Positions 42,868 through 54,056 of a DNA stretch of 64,000 bases are shown piece after piece. Position 1 is the stretch's first letter; each line of letters begins with the position of its first letter. The DNA is from Achatina immaculata. Its lineage: Eukaryota; Mollusca; Gastropoda; Stylommatophora; Achatinidae. The position numbers and the translations under genes are program-made. Under the pieces are notes generated by a model. The model was given only the letters and a program-made list of their open reading frames with translations, made no database searches and was not told where the DNA came from. The stretch is taken from positions 23,134,427-23,198,426 of the forward strand of contig CM019713.1 of the NCBI GenBank assembly GCA_009760885.1. The letters run 5' to 3'.

Positions 42868-43860
42868 TCTGTGAGTCTGTCTGTATCGTCTAAAGTATTA
42901 TGGTTGTTCTAGTGTCTGTGAGTCTGCTTGTGTTGTCTAAAGTATTATGGTTGTTCTAGTGTCTGTGAGTCTGCTTGTGTTGTCTAAAGTATTATGATTG
43001 TTTTAGTGTCTGTGAGTCTGTCTGTATCGTCTAAAGTATTATGATTGTTTTAGTGTCTGTGAGTCTGCTTGTGTTGTCTAAAGTATTATGGTTGTTCTAG
43101 TGTCTGTGAGTCTGCTTGTGTTGTCTAAAGTATTATGATTGTTTTAGTGTCTGTGAGTCTGCTTGTGTTGTCTAAAGTATTATGATTGTTTTAGTGTCTG
43201 TGAGTCTGCTTGTGTTGTCTAAAGTATTATGATTGTTTTAGTGTCTGTGAGTCTGCTTGTGTTGTCTAAAGTATTATGATTGTTTTAGTGTCTGTGAGTC
43301 TGCTTGTGTTGTCTAAAGTATTATGATTGTTTTAGTGTCTGTGAGTCTGCTTGTGTTGTCTAAAGTATTATGGTTGTTTTAGTGTCTATGAGTCTGCTTG
43401 TGTTGTCTAAAGTATTATGGTTGTTTTAGTGTCTGTGAGTCTGCTTGTGTTGTCTAAAGTATTATGGTTGTTTTAGTGTCTGTGAGTCTGCTTGTGTTGT
43501 CTAAAGTATTATGGTTGTTTTAGTGTCTGTGAGTCTGCTTGTGTTGTCTAAAGTATTATGGTTGTTTTAGTGTCTGTGAGTCTGCTTGTGTTGTCTAAAG
43601 TATTATGATTGTTTTAGTGTCTGTGAGTCTGCTTGTGTCGTCTAAAGTGTTATGGTTGTTCTAGTGTCTGTGAGTCTGTCTGTATCGTCTAAAGTGTTAG
43701 GTTGTTCTATTGTCTGTGAGTCTGCTTGTGCCATCTAAAGTGTTGGGTTGTTCTAGTGTCTGTGAGTCTGTCTGTATCGTCTAAAGTGTTATGGTTGTTC
43801 TAGTCTGTGAGCTGCTTGTGTCGTCGAAAGTGTTATGGTTGTTACAGTGTCTGTGAGCCT
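42868..43860. repeat. 47-bp minisatellite, about 21 copies
   Basis: Units contain gtctgtgagtctgcttgtgt, tgtctaaagtattatg and ttgttttagt. Units at both edges are variant (tctgtatcgtc), the middle is homogeneous. Confidence 0.95.
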
Positions 43861-44392
43861 CAAAATGTGCGCGTTCATTATGTAGATAACTAGAGCGTGA
43901 TATGAAGTTATACAACTAAAAGTAAAAATTCTAATATTATAATTACATAAATTCAGTGGTTCTCAACTTGTTTATATCAACCACAACCACTTGTAAGGTT
44001 CTTGCTAGCTGTGTATTTCGGCAGCAATAAGATAACAAGAAGCAGTTCTGCTAAAATCTTGTTAAAGTACTGTTAAATTGTCGCCATCTTGTTTCTGTAA
44101 CACGTAACAGTAGAACTGTTACACACAGAAGGCAACGTATAGGAATATACATGCATAGAATACAATGTACTGACTAGCGCTTGCATGAAACAACCGAAAG
44201 TGAGTGATGAATGAGGCTTGCACGCAGAGCTGTAGACATGGAGAGCAATAACTGCTGGCAGTTTTTTTTTTAATTTTGAAGGGGTGGGGTGGGATGTTTT
44301 TAACCAAATTCAGCGCGGATTGTTCTGCTCAATGCGTAGGCAGTTTTCCATACGTGAGAGAGGTCATCTGTAGTTTTCTCACGTTAGACTTG
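43861..44392. other. Nothing recognised
   Basis: No motif assigned. Confidence 0.4.
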
Positions 44393-44632
44393 GTCCAGCA
44401 CTTGAGTATATTCATCGCTGCTGATTATTGTTGTCCAGCACTTGACTGTATTCATCGCTGCTGATTATTGCTGTCCAGCACTTGACTGTATTCATCACCA
44501 CTGATTATTGCTGTCCAGCACTTGACTGTATTCATCGCTGCTGATTATTGCTGTCCAGCACTTGACTGTATTCATCGCTGCTGATTATTGCTGTCCAGCA
44601 CTTGACTGTATTCAGAACTGCTGGTTACTGCA
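44393..44632. repeat. 40-bp minisatellite, 6 copies
   Basis: Units of gtccagcacttgactgtatt plus catcgctgctgattattgct. Confidence 0.95.
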
Positions 44633-45324
44633 CCATTTATTGTCTGTTGTTTCTTTCATATTTGTCAAAACTTTAGGTAAGTTGCTCATGAAAATAACTG
44701 CAATAACTAACTGCTCCATTCAATAGGCACTGAAAATTATCTGTAGTCGAAACACATTTTATGTTGGAATTCATTTTTCGAATTGTACCATGTACGCACA
44801 GGTGAGACGATTAAAAAAAAATAGTTCACGAAAAAAAAGATGATCTTGGTGTGGAATGTTGTTATTACTTTCCATTCTGTAAATATAAAATTATAAAGAA
44901 CTACTATGTTCGTTGATGGAGACAAGAGTACTTCTAATTTATGGATACAAGATTGTAGAGAATGGTTGTTGGAAATAACTTTTATACTTGTTGACAGGGA
45001 TAAGTGTACTTCTAATTTATAGATTGCTGTTGAAAGTAAATAAAAATTAGAACTTCACACAAAAGCAAGATGACTGGAGAAAGTTTTTGTGCACGGAAAT
45101 GTTGATTAAAGTTCTCCTAGTCTTCAGATGTGGATTTTTAAAAGCCACTCTCAGGTACATTTTAAATATCAAATTTTAATTTAAAATTAATTTTAATTCG
45201 TCTAAATTTACTCTTTTCTTCTTCCTTATCGTGCTCCTTCGAATAGATAATGAGTATCTTCTATAAAGAACTTGGACACGGGCTAGAAGTTCTAACATGC
45301 AGCTTGTGAAGAAGAATGTCCCCC
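44633..45324. other. Nothing recognised
   Basis: AT-rich; a diffuse near-duplication (gtacttctaatttat at 44928 and 45007). Confidence 0.4.
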
Positions 45325-45565
45325 TGAAGTGACACAAAACATAGCTGAAGTGATACAAAACATAGCTGAAGTGATACAAAACATAGCTGAAGTGATACAA
45401 ATCATAACTGAAGTGATACAAAACATAGCTGAAGTGATACAAAACATAGCTGAAGTGATACAAAACATAGCTGAAGTGATACAAATCATAACTGAAGTGA
45501 TATAAAACATAGCTGAAGTGAAAAAAACATAGCGGAAGTGACACAAAACATAGCTGAAGTGATAC
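45325..45565. repeat. 21-bp minisatellite, about 11 copies
   Basis: Units of catagctgaagtgatacaaa plus a. A multiple of three, so two frames stay open, but no gene. Confidence 0.95.
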
Positions 45566-45616
45566 ATCTCACACAACGACGGTCATTTCCACTGGACCAT
45601 GTAGGCAAAATCAAAT

Positions 45617-45785
45617 ATGAGAGGGCATGGAGCCCGAGATATGAGAGGGCATGGAGCCCGAGATATGAGAGGGCATGGAGCCCGAAATATGAGAGGGCAT
45701 GGAGCCCGAGATATGAGAGGGCATGGAGCCCGAGATATGAGAGGGCATGGAGCCAGAGATATGAGAGGGCATGGAGCCCGAGATT
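45617..45785. repeat. 24-bp minisatellite, 7 copies
   Basis: Units of tatgagagggcatggagccc plus gaga. Confidence 0.95.
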
Positions 45786-45823
45786 TGAAATAAAAATTTT
45801 TTTCTTCCTAGAAAGTTTAAATC

Positions 45824-48800
45824 GTTAGACTCAGAGAGCGAGGTGGCGTAGTAGGTGGCTCTACTACTCCTATAAAGTGCATCAGGTGCTCAGTGAAGGG
45901 AATACCAGGCGGGTAAGAGGCGCCTTAAAACCTCTCGCTCCCGCTGCCTTGCAGGTAGGACAGGGAGTCCAAAGGCTAGCGGAGAGTCCGTACACAAACC
46001 GACAGAAGGCAACGGGAAACCACTGTTGTAGCTCCCAAGAACAATTATGCTTATTCACAGTAATAGATTTGTCATGAACGACGTTAATGGATGTTCCTCT
46101 GGAACATCCTAGTCCGGTAGGGCAACTCACGAGCCACAGGTGAGGCCAGATCGTCATCAAGCTACTGGTGGCAAAACTAACAAGTTTAAAATAGCAACAT
46201 GGAATGTTAGAACTTTATTCCAGCCTGGAAAATTAGAAAATGTAAAGATGGAAATGGAAAGGATAAAGATCAACATATTCTGAATGAGTAAAGTTAGATG
46301 GTCAGGTGCAGGGAAGATAAACTCTGATAAATATACAATAATATGTTCAGGAAGTGAGAAACATGAACGAGGAGTAGGAATAATATTTGACGAACAAACA
46401 GCAAGGACAATTGTAGGATATTTGAACATCTCGGACCGAGTCCTACTAGCCCAACTGAAAGGACGACCAATAAACATTAATATTATACAAGTTTTCGCTC
46501 CAACATCTGAAAGTTCTGAAGAAGATGTACAGCTATTTTATAATGACATAGAGACAGCCCTAAAACACACAAAGTCACATGAAGTTACTATAGTGATGGG
46601 AGATTTTAATGCCAAAGTTGGTAAAGGAAGAACTTCAGACATCGTTGGTGACTATGGACTGGGGAAGAAGAATGACAGAGGTTGTAAATTAATTGAATGG
46701 GCAAGAATACATAGCATGGTTGTAGGAAAAACCTGGCTTAAACAACATCCTTGAAGACTGGCAACGTGGTGCAGCCCAGACAAAAAGAATTTTAACCAGA
46801 TAGACTACATATTAATCAACAAACGATTCTGGAATGCATTACTCACAACAAAAACTATGCCAGGAGCCGACTGCAATAGAGACCATGACCCACTCTGGGG
46901 AAAAATTAGAATAAAGCTAAAGAAAGCATGCAGGAAATTGAGAAACATCAAACTGAATACATAACTCCTGAAAAATGACCAAGAACTGCGAGAACAATAG
47001 AGAGCTATTATAACAAATAGATACAATGCAATAGCAAAGATAAATAGTATAGATGAACAATGGACAATTTTAAGAAACTCTATACACCAAACTGTTAAGA
47101 AGATAATACCACCAAAAAAAGAAGCCCCTAAAAATAAATGGATGACAGACGACATCTTAGGACTGATGGACAAAAGGAGGAAAAGTAAAGATAACCAAGA
47201 AAAATATAGCAAGATAAATAAAGAAATAAGACGCAAATGCAGAGAAGCAATGGAAGTGTGGTTAAATGAACAGTGCAGACAAATAGAGGACTGCCATAAT
47301 AAAGACAGCAAAAACATGCACATACGAATTAGTGAACTCACAGGCAGGGAAACAAAATTTACCACAGGATGCCTGAAATCAAAAGAAGGTAAAATGTTAA
47401 TGGGAAAAGAAGACATTGTGGACAAGTGGACAGAGTACATCGGTGAGCTATATGGAGGAGAAAGACCAGAATTAACACCAGATACTGAAAACTGTGATGG
47501 ACCACCAATACTTGAAGAAGAAATCATAGATGCCATCAAACACATGAAGAAACGAAAAGCGACTGGGCCTGATAATATATCTTATCTTATATCTTATATC
47601 CTTCCCGTGCGGTTAAACGTCACATAGGGCTCGCAAAGTAGTTCGCCAATTTTTCCTGATAATACAACAATAGAAGAAATAGAGGCACTAGAGGAGACAG
47701 GAATAAAGATAATAACCAAGTTACTGAATGACATTTACAACAATGGTTATATGCCCAGTGACCTACTTAAATCCACGTTTATAGCACTACCAAAGAAACC
47801 AGGTGCAAAGGAATGTGATGACCACCAGACTATCAGCCTCTCATGTCACATAACGAAGCTACTTTGGAGAATAATTATGAGAAGAACAAGGAAAAAGATA
47901 AAAATGGAAATAGCAGATGAACAGTTTGGATTTGTTGAAGGAAAGGGAACACACAATGCCATTTATGCTTTACGAACACTAACAGAAAGAGTTTTAGAAG
48001 TACAGAAAGATCTCTACTTATGCTCCATTGATTACACCAAGGCATTCGACAAGGTGAAACATAACGAAATTACTAAAATGCTTGAAGACATCAATATAGA
48101 CGGCAAAGACCTGAGGATTGTAAAACATCTATACTGGCACCAAGAAGCAGCAATTCGAGTTGAAAATAGAACTGGAAAATATCAACCTATAAAACAAGGG
48201 GTGCGACAAGAACGTGTACTATCTCTAGACCTTTTTTCTCTGTACAGCGAGAATATTTTAAGAACTATCATCACAGAACCAGGCATAAAAATTGGAGGAT
48301 ACAATATTAACAACCTTCGGTATGCTGACGACACATTGCTGATAGCAGAGAACCAACAAGACCTGCAAAATCTCTTGGATAAAGTCGCCAAAGAAAGTGA
48401 ACAGAAAGGCCTTACTTTGATCATCAAAAAGACAGAGACTATGGTTATATCTAAGAAACAGAATCCACCAACATGCAGTATAAAATTAAACGGAAATATT
48501 CTAAAGCAAGTGTAGAAATTCAAATACCTTGGAGCAGTAATAACTTCATATGGAATATGCAGAATAGAAATTAGGAACAGAATAGGCCAAGACAATGTAC
48601 TTTCATAGATCATGCAATGAGAAGAGGAGGCATTGAAAATATTATAACAACAGGAAAAATAGAAGGAAGAAGATCAAGAGGAAGACCAAGAGAAATGATA
48701 CTGGACAGCCTGACTGGATGGTGTGAGAGGAGATCACCAACTGAGCTGATGGCCTGCATGAAGGATCGTGTACTCTGGAGAAGCATAATAGCCAACGCCA

Positions 48801-48836
48801 GTCGGCACGGCACCTGATGATGATGATGATGATGAT
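45824..48836 (+). mobile_element. LINE-B, longest copy with 13-bp TSD
   Basis: Flanked by gaaagtttaaatc at 45811-45823 and 48837-48849. About 360 bp of 5' UTR, then the endonuclease from IATWNVRTLFQPGKLE (46190) through VMGDFNAKVGKG (46593) with in-frame stops. RT: IKHMKKRKATGPDN, [LINE-E insert 47578-47654], YTKAFDKVKHNE (motif A), GVRQERVLSLDLF (motif B, G to E), RYADDTLLIA (motif C). About 275 bp is deleted near 48594, then GRRSRGRPREM to SRHGT and the (ATG)n tail. No ORF1; RTE-like by layout (inference). Confidence 0.93.
47578..47654 (-). mobile_element. LINE-E 3' scrap (77 bp) nested in LINE-B, TSD present
   Basis: Matches the first 77 bp (plus-strand view) of the LINE-E copies at 28650 and 30819: tail of cttatatc repeats, then cttcccgtgc and aaacgtcacatagggctcgc. 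Flanked by cctgataata at 47568-47577 and 47655-47664; the cctg part is also LINE-E sequence, so the right boundary is ambiguous by 4 bp. It breaks the LINE-B RT after ATGPDN. Confidence 0.9.
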
Positions 48837-48849
48837 GAAAGTTTAAATC

Positions 48850-49145
48850 AAAATTATCAGACATTTTTCTCCTGCTGTTGGCTCCTTCACATCAAAGCTT
48901 TTATATATCTCGTGCGTCATTTTAAAAACTGAAGGTGATAAAATTACAAAGATTGAAATAAACAGAAAAACATGTGATCAAGTGAGCAACACAGTATCTC
49001 TATTAACCTTTTTGCTTCAAAAGAAAAAAAAACGGACATATTTGGAAGATCTTACACACCTGTGCAAATCAATGTTCAGAGCGATATTTAGGCAAAGTAT
49101 AAATAAAGTTAAAAGTAGCACCCAATCCATATTTTAAATTATAGA
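48850..49145. other. Nothing recognised
   Basis: AT-rich spacer. Confidence 0.4.
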
Positions 49146-49250
49146 GTGCATCAGCAACAGGCCATCTTGCTCACAACCGAGAGGCCTGCAGGAGAGCTGT
49201 TAGGGAGGCAAAGCTCCACAAGGGACATGCAAATGAATGAACGAATGAAT
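49146..49250 (+). mobile_element. LINE-C 3' scrap (about 105 bp)
   Basis: Plus-strand end of LINE-C (SATGHLAHNREACRRAV-like), then GGACATGCAAATGAATGAACG. No clear TSD. Confidence 0.82.
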
Positions 49251-49805
49251 CCCTTCCATTTTCTTTCTACAAAATCTCTCATCAAAATTTGTTCCTGCAG
49301 AGCATGGAAAAGCTTCAGTCAAGAGTTAAAGAGTTAACTCAGCAGAGTGACGCCAGAACATCTGCGCTAGAAATATATAAGGTTTCCTAATTATGGCCCT
49401 TTTCGGAGTATATATTAAATGACATTGTCATTTTTTTGTCTAAGGAGACAGTTTTGAAGCAGTTAGGTATCAAGTGTGGATTTTGTCGATCATCATCTTT
49501 CGGAGCAGCTCCTGTCATGGCTGACTCTACCAATGTTGGATTTCTACAGCCGGCCACAGTAACAGCAAACAGTGTTAGTGTTGTAAAGTTCAGTTCCCTT
49601 ACGTTTGTATCTTTTAATCTCAAGTTTGGTCCTCATTTCCTCTTCACATGATGCTGCATCCATGTGCCGAGTTGCTCCCCACATGGCTTGGTCTTTCGTA
49701 AGTTTTATTCCACGTGTGGCAGATAGACAAATTGTTAATTTACAGATATTTGTATATCTCAGTTTAGGTCTACCATTTGACCTCCAACCCGCCATAAGCT
49801 CCCTG

Positions 49806-50527
49806 CTTGGGAATACGGCAGCCATCTATTCTTGTTACATACTCCAACCACTCAGTCTTCTGTTGCTTGGCAGGTGCCCGCCCATCTATTCTTGTTACAT
49901 ACCCCAAACACTCAGTCTTCTATTGCTTGGCAGGTGCCCACCCATCTATTCTTGTTACATACCCCAAACACTCAGTCTTCTATTGCTTGGCAGGTGCCCG
50001 CCCATCTATTCTTGTTACATACCCCAAACACTCAGTCTTCTATTGCTTGGCAGGTGCCCACCCATCTATTCTTGTTACATACCCCAACCACTCAGTCTTC
50101 TGCTGCTTGGGAATACGGCAGCCATCTATTCTTGTTACATACCCCAACCACTCAGTCTTCTGTTGCTTGGGAATACAGCAGCCATCTATTCTTGTTACAT
50201 ACCCCAACCACTCAGTCTTCTGTTGCTTGGGAATACAGCAGCCATCTATTCTTGTTACATACCCCAACCACTCAGTCTTCTGTTGCTTGGGAATACGGCA
50301 GCCATCTATTCTTGTTACATACCCCAACCACTCAGTCTTCTGTTGCTTGGGAATACGGCAGCCATCTATTCTTGTTACATACCCCAACCACTCAGTCTTC
50401 TGTTGCTTGGGAATACGGCAGCCATCTATTCTTGTTACATACCCCAACCACTCAGTCTTCTGTTGCTTGGGAATACGGCAGCCATCTATTCTTGTTACAT
50501 ACCCCAACCACTCAGTCTTCTGCTGCT
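49806..50527 (-). repeat. 60-bp minisatellite made of LINE-H coding sequence, 12 copies
   Basis: Exactly 60-bp period for 12 units. Minus-strand translation repeats QKTEWLGYVTRIDGCRIPKQ, the segment that in LINEs precedes the GRPK tail; LINE-H coding continues on both sides. Units 2-5 (49861-50100) carry a variant (WAPAKQ in place of CRIPKQ); units 1 and 6-12 are the CRIPKQ type. All three plus frames and this minus frame stay open because 60 is a multiple of three. Confidence 0.92.
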
Positions 50528-51209
50528 TAGTATTGACACTGATGGAAGCTTATCACGCTGCAGAAGCTCAGAGTTGATCACTTTATCTTATCACGTGATG
50601 CCAAGGCAGCGAAGATTTTGAGCAGCAATGGTGAACACTCAAAGCACTCTAAGACACTGGACAGACCAAGTCTGTTCATGAAGTTCCTTTGTGAGGAACA
50701 AAAGCTATGAGGAGGCCCAGTTCTTGTACTGTATATTTATTTCTTGAAGTTGTACAAGTAAAAAAATCATGTCATTGGTTGATAGCCTAGCTCTAAAACC
50801 ACACTTTGACTGGGACAGAATCAGCTCCGACATTTTCAGCAATTACTTCAAGATAACCTCAGCGAAAGTCTTCTTTGTAGAGAAGTCCCTCTAACCTGAG
50901 ACAAAGTCTTGCCTGTTATACTTCGTAAACATATCCCTCTGTACTTGTTGCAGTCTCCTTTATGGGCTTTGTTTTCGTACAGCATTACTATCTTTGTAGC
51001 TCGCAAGTCCTGCTGCGTCACGCCTTCACTTCAGCACAGGGTGAGGAGACTGTGGTGATGTGGCAGAAGGGTGTCAATATTTTCCTTCAGTACTTCTGCT
51101 GAGATGTAATCTTTTGCCACTTGCAAAATCTTTGAAGGCTCTTGATAACATTAACGAGTTCCTGTTCGATGGTTTCACTATCTAGTTTCACCACAGTAGG
51201 ATATTTAAG

Positions 51210-51385
51210 TATTGGATCTTCCACTATTACAGGATGTTTGGGTACTAGATCTTCCACCATTACAGGATGTTTGGGTACTAGATCTTCCACCATTATAGAA
51301 TGTTTGGGCACTAGATCTTCCACCATTATAGAATGTTTGGGTACTAGATCTTCCACCATTATAGAATGTTTGGGTACTAGATCTT
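51210..51385 (-). repeat. 33-bp minisatellite in LINE-H coding sequence, about 5.5 copies
   Basis: Minus-strand translation repeats MVEDLVPKHSI / PVMVEDLVPKH, leading in frame into PTVVKLDSETIEQELVNVI of LINE-H. The multiple-of-three unit keeps the frame. Confidence 0.88.
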
Positions 51386-51508
51386 CGAGTTTTGAAGTTG
51401 GTGATTTCTCTTCAGAGTGAAACTTGGAGAGTGTTCGAGCCGTCTTCCCCGCTTTTTGTTATATCTCGAACACTAAATCTTCAGGTTTTAGATGAGCAAA
51501 TTTGCTGA

Positions 51509-51678
51509 ATAGAAGGAAGAAGATCAAGAGGAAGACCAAGAGAAATGATACTGGACAGTCTGACGGGATGGTGTGAGAGGAGATCACCAACTGAGCTGAT
51601 GGCCTGCATGAAGGATCGGATACTCTGGAGAAGCATAATAGCCAACGCCAGTCGGCACGGCACATGATGATGATGATG
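51509..51678 (+). mobile_element. LINE-B 3' scrap (170 bp), TSD present
   Basis: EGRRSRGRPREMILDSLTGW to ASRHGT, (ATG)n tail. Flanked by aaatttgctga at 51498-51508 and 51679-51689. Confidence 0.93.
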
Positions 51679-51689
51679 AAATTTGCTGA

Positions 51690-52104
51690 TGCTTGGCTCT
51701 AAATCTGCGTTAATTTTGCTGTGCACAGTTGTGATATCCGCCATATCAGTGATTTTTTTTAAGGGGGGGGGGGATTCCTGCGGCATATAATTATAGTGTA
51801 GTAAATGTTCGCATTTTTGTGACATTCTTTAACGTGCAAAGTAAACAAATGGAAAAGTTTTTCTATACCGTTTGTTTCATTGAATTTAGTTGTCACACTC
51901 ATTGGGAGACAAAAACACACACACACACAAAAACAAAGTTTGCAATATTTATTTGTGCATAAACAATATAAGGGAATACAATTTTGATTACAACATTGTA
52001 ACACTGACCTTACAATGATGAGTCTGTCATGTCCTTTGTCTAACTTGTTCTAATTATAAATATAGAGGATATGAACTCGATGTCCGATATGGCAGTCATA
52101 GAAG
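51690..52104. other. Nothing recognised
   Basis: Contains a G run at 51762-51771 and (CA)n near 51914. No gene. Confidence 0.4.
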
Positions 52105-52425
52105 ACTTGTTGGCGCCAGGAACGGCGAACAAAAGCCAACAAAGACCCTGTCCCGAAACTGTGTTGGTACCCTCTAGTAAAAGGCCTAACCTGGCTAACG
52201 GGGACAGGGATCGCCATAGTCCCCATGGTGGTGGAGTTTGCTAAAGAAGTACTGCACACCCCCCTCCCTGCTTTTTTACCCCCAATCAGGGATCGAAAAA
52301 GTAACCACCATAACCTGCTCCCAAGCCCACACGATGCTGTGCGTGGACGTCTTCACCACATCGGCTGCAAAGAACATCGGCTCGTAGTCACAGGGAGAGA
52401 AAAAGAGAAGAAGAAGAAGAAGAAG
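52105..52425 (+). mobile_element. (GAA)n-tailed dispersed repeat, copy 2
   Basis: Second copy of the 24325-24690 repeat, without the internal triplication. It ends in GAGAAGAAGAAG about 55 bp upstream of the carboxypeptidase start, so it occupies that gene's promoter or 5' UTR position. Confidence 0.65.
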
Positions 52426-52479
52426 TTATAATACTTTATTTAACAGTGAATACTGTTTATCTTCCATAGATTTCGTAGC

Positions 52480-53895
52480 ATGGTGCTGAAAATGATGCGT
52501 CTAAGGTCAGTGATAGCTGTCCTTGTGGTCAACGTGACCTTATGGAACTCTACCTGCGCTTGTAAAGACGGTGCTTTGATGTTGACACCTCTCCTAGAGT
52601 GTGGTGACATCGAGAAGGCTCGAGAAGCAAGCAGAGTTGAAACAAGTATCATTCCTCTAAGTTACTCTGGCTTTATAACCGTTGACAGACATTTTGGCAA
52701 CCATTTATTCTTCTGGTTCTTCCCATCGCAAGAAAACCCCAAGGCCCCTTTACTCCTGTGGCTGAATGGTGGACCAGGTGTGTCTTCAATGATGGGCGTT
52801 CTAAAGTGGCATGGTCCCGTAGAAGTTGTGTACGCTAATAACAGACATGAGATGGATTATAAACGACGAGAAATGTCTTGGGTGGGCCCGTTTTCTGTCC
52901 TCTACGTCGACCAGCCTGTGGGAGTGGGATACAGTTATTCCGACAAAGGCACAGAAGGCTATAAAGTGACACAGGAGGCCTACACGGACGACTTGTTTTC
53001 TTTCGTTCAGCAGTTTTTCCAGTTATTCGCGGAGTATATGACAAGAGAATTTTACATTGGGGGCAACTCGTACGCTGGAAGATACGCCCCATCTCTTGCA
53101 CACCGCATTCACACGAAGATCAAAGACGGATCTGTGACTTTACCTCTAACAGGAGTGTATCTAACCGGACCGTTCTATGACCCAGTAACAATGTTGCCAA
53201 TTGCATTTGACCAGTGGTACTCACTGGGTATAATTAGCTATGTCCAGTACGAAGAAAGCAAAAATGACATTGAAAATCTTGTTTGGCGGGCTCAAAATGG
53301 ATATTTTGAGAACGAAACCATGGATACCATGTGGTCAATCTTGTTTCCATCTTTCGTCGCCACAGCAGATTCTCGAGACAATTACGTGTCCGGCGAGAAG
53401 CCCGACTTTAACAGCGTGACTACTTTAATGTCATCTCCTCAAATTCGCGAGCTGCTACACGTAGGATCCAGCACCAACTACAAAGCCATGAACGGCCATA
53501 CTTTTCTTCACTACGGCCAAGACTGTCTTGTGGGCACCAAGTCTAAGCTGGCGGTTCTCATGGACAATTACAAGGTTCTTATCCTTTCTGGAGATTATGA
53601 CCTGGTGGTCACTCCCGCCATGCTGGAAGCAGCGCTGATGTCCACACCCTGGTCGCTACAAGCCCAGTACAACCAAACCGCAAGAACAGCGTGGAAAAGA
53701 AGAAACAACTGTGGCCAGGTGTATGGATACTTCTCCCGGACTGGAAGCTTTTGCCGAGTAATTGTTCACGGTGCAGGGCATCAGCTTTCTACTGACCAGC
53801 CAGCGATCGTGCTCCAGGCGATGAAAGACTTTGTGAGCTACGGTTGCATCCAGCAACCAGACCTTGGCAGAAAACTGTTCAGGCGTAACGTGTGA
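52480..53895 (+). CDS. CPVL: Serine carboxypeptidase, peptidase S10, CPVL-like (471 aa)
   Basis: Removes C-terminal residues from peptides in the lysosomal or secretory route (family knowledge). The alpha/beta-hydrolase triad is complete: Ser197 in GGNSYAG, Asp374 in GDYDLVV, His434 in GAGHQ. The oxyanion segment WLNGGPGVSS (95-103) has Val where many S10 enzymes have Cys. FFWFFPSQ (77-84) and DQPVGVGYSYSD (144-155) are also S10/CPVL text. Residues 1-28 form a signal peptide (hydrophobic VIAVLVVNVTLW). N-glycosylation sequons at 279 and 398; Cys at 26, 28, 41, 349, 411, 425, 456. Length is normal for CPVL. The start is the first ATG after an in-frame TGA at 52447-52449. The whole CDS is one exon, unusual for this family, so a retrocopy is possible; an acceptor-like tatcttccatag ends at 52469. 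Confidence 0.93.
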   Translation: MVLKMMRLRSVIAVLVVNVTLWNSTCACKDGALMLTPLLECGDIEKAREASRVETSIIPLSYSGFITVDRHFGNHLFFWFFPSQENPKAPLLLWLNGGPGVSSMMGVLKWHGPVEVVYANNRHEMDYKRREMSWVGPFSVLYVDQPVGVGYSYSDKGTEGYKVTQEAYTDDLFSFVQQFFQLFAEYMTREFYIGGNSYAGRYAPSLAHRIHTKIKDGSVTLPLTGVYLTGPFYDPVTMLPIAFDQWYSLGIISYVQYEESKNDIENLVWRAQNGYFENETMDTMWSILFPSFVATADSRDNYVSGEKPDFNSVTTLMSSPQIRELLHVGSSTNYKAMNGHTFLHYGQDCLVGTKSKLAVLMDNYKVLILSGDYDLVVTPAMLEAALMSTPWSLQAQYNQTARTAWKRRNNCGQVYGYFSRTGSFCRVIVHGAGHQLSTDQPAIVLQAMKDFVSYGCIQQPDLGRKLFRRNV

Positions 53896-54050
53896 CAACG
53901 TTTTCTTTTCATCCTCAGCCACCGAGGCAGCCAACTCTGCTACCTGAGCTTGTGCCAGTTTTACGCCCAAACAAATATCTTATTTAGCGCTTTTGAATAT
54001 GTAAACTAACTAGTGCATTTGTTTAAACTATGTAAGTATTATTTTGTAAA

Positions 54051-54056
54051 AATAAA
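54051..54056 (+). terminator. Poly(A) signal of the carboxypeptidase gene
   Basis: AATAAA 156 nt after the stop codon, the first canonical signal downstream. The 36-bp minisatellite starts about 40 bp later, so the 3' UTR probably ends at its edge. Confidence 0.75.

Larger units (their letters stand above)
49440..51420 (-). mobile_element. LINE-H, degenerate copy with two internal minisatellites
   Basis: Minus strand, 51420 down to 49440. Readable parts: VKLDSETIEQELVNVIKSLQ; IDTLLPHHHSLLTLC; ATKIVMLYENKAHKGDCNKY then REICLRSITGKTLSQV; CGFRARLSTNDMIFLLVQLQ; a large deletion; LRCLGIT, DKVINSELLQR; a 60-bp array coding WLGYVTRIDGCRIPKQ; ELMAGWRSNGRPKLRYTNIC; and a C-terminal CCYCGRL...SNIGRVSHDRSC zinc-finger-like end. 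Order and motifs follow APE-type LINEs whose RT ends in a C2H2-like finger. Many stops; dead. Confidence 0.8.

Noticed and set aside
46805..47545. 246-codon minus-strand ORF
   Set aside because: Antisense shadow of LINE-B.
49605..50621. 338-codon plus-strand ORF
   Set aside because: Antisense of the LINE-H 60-bp array; the sense meaning is on the minus strand.
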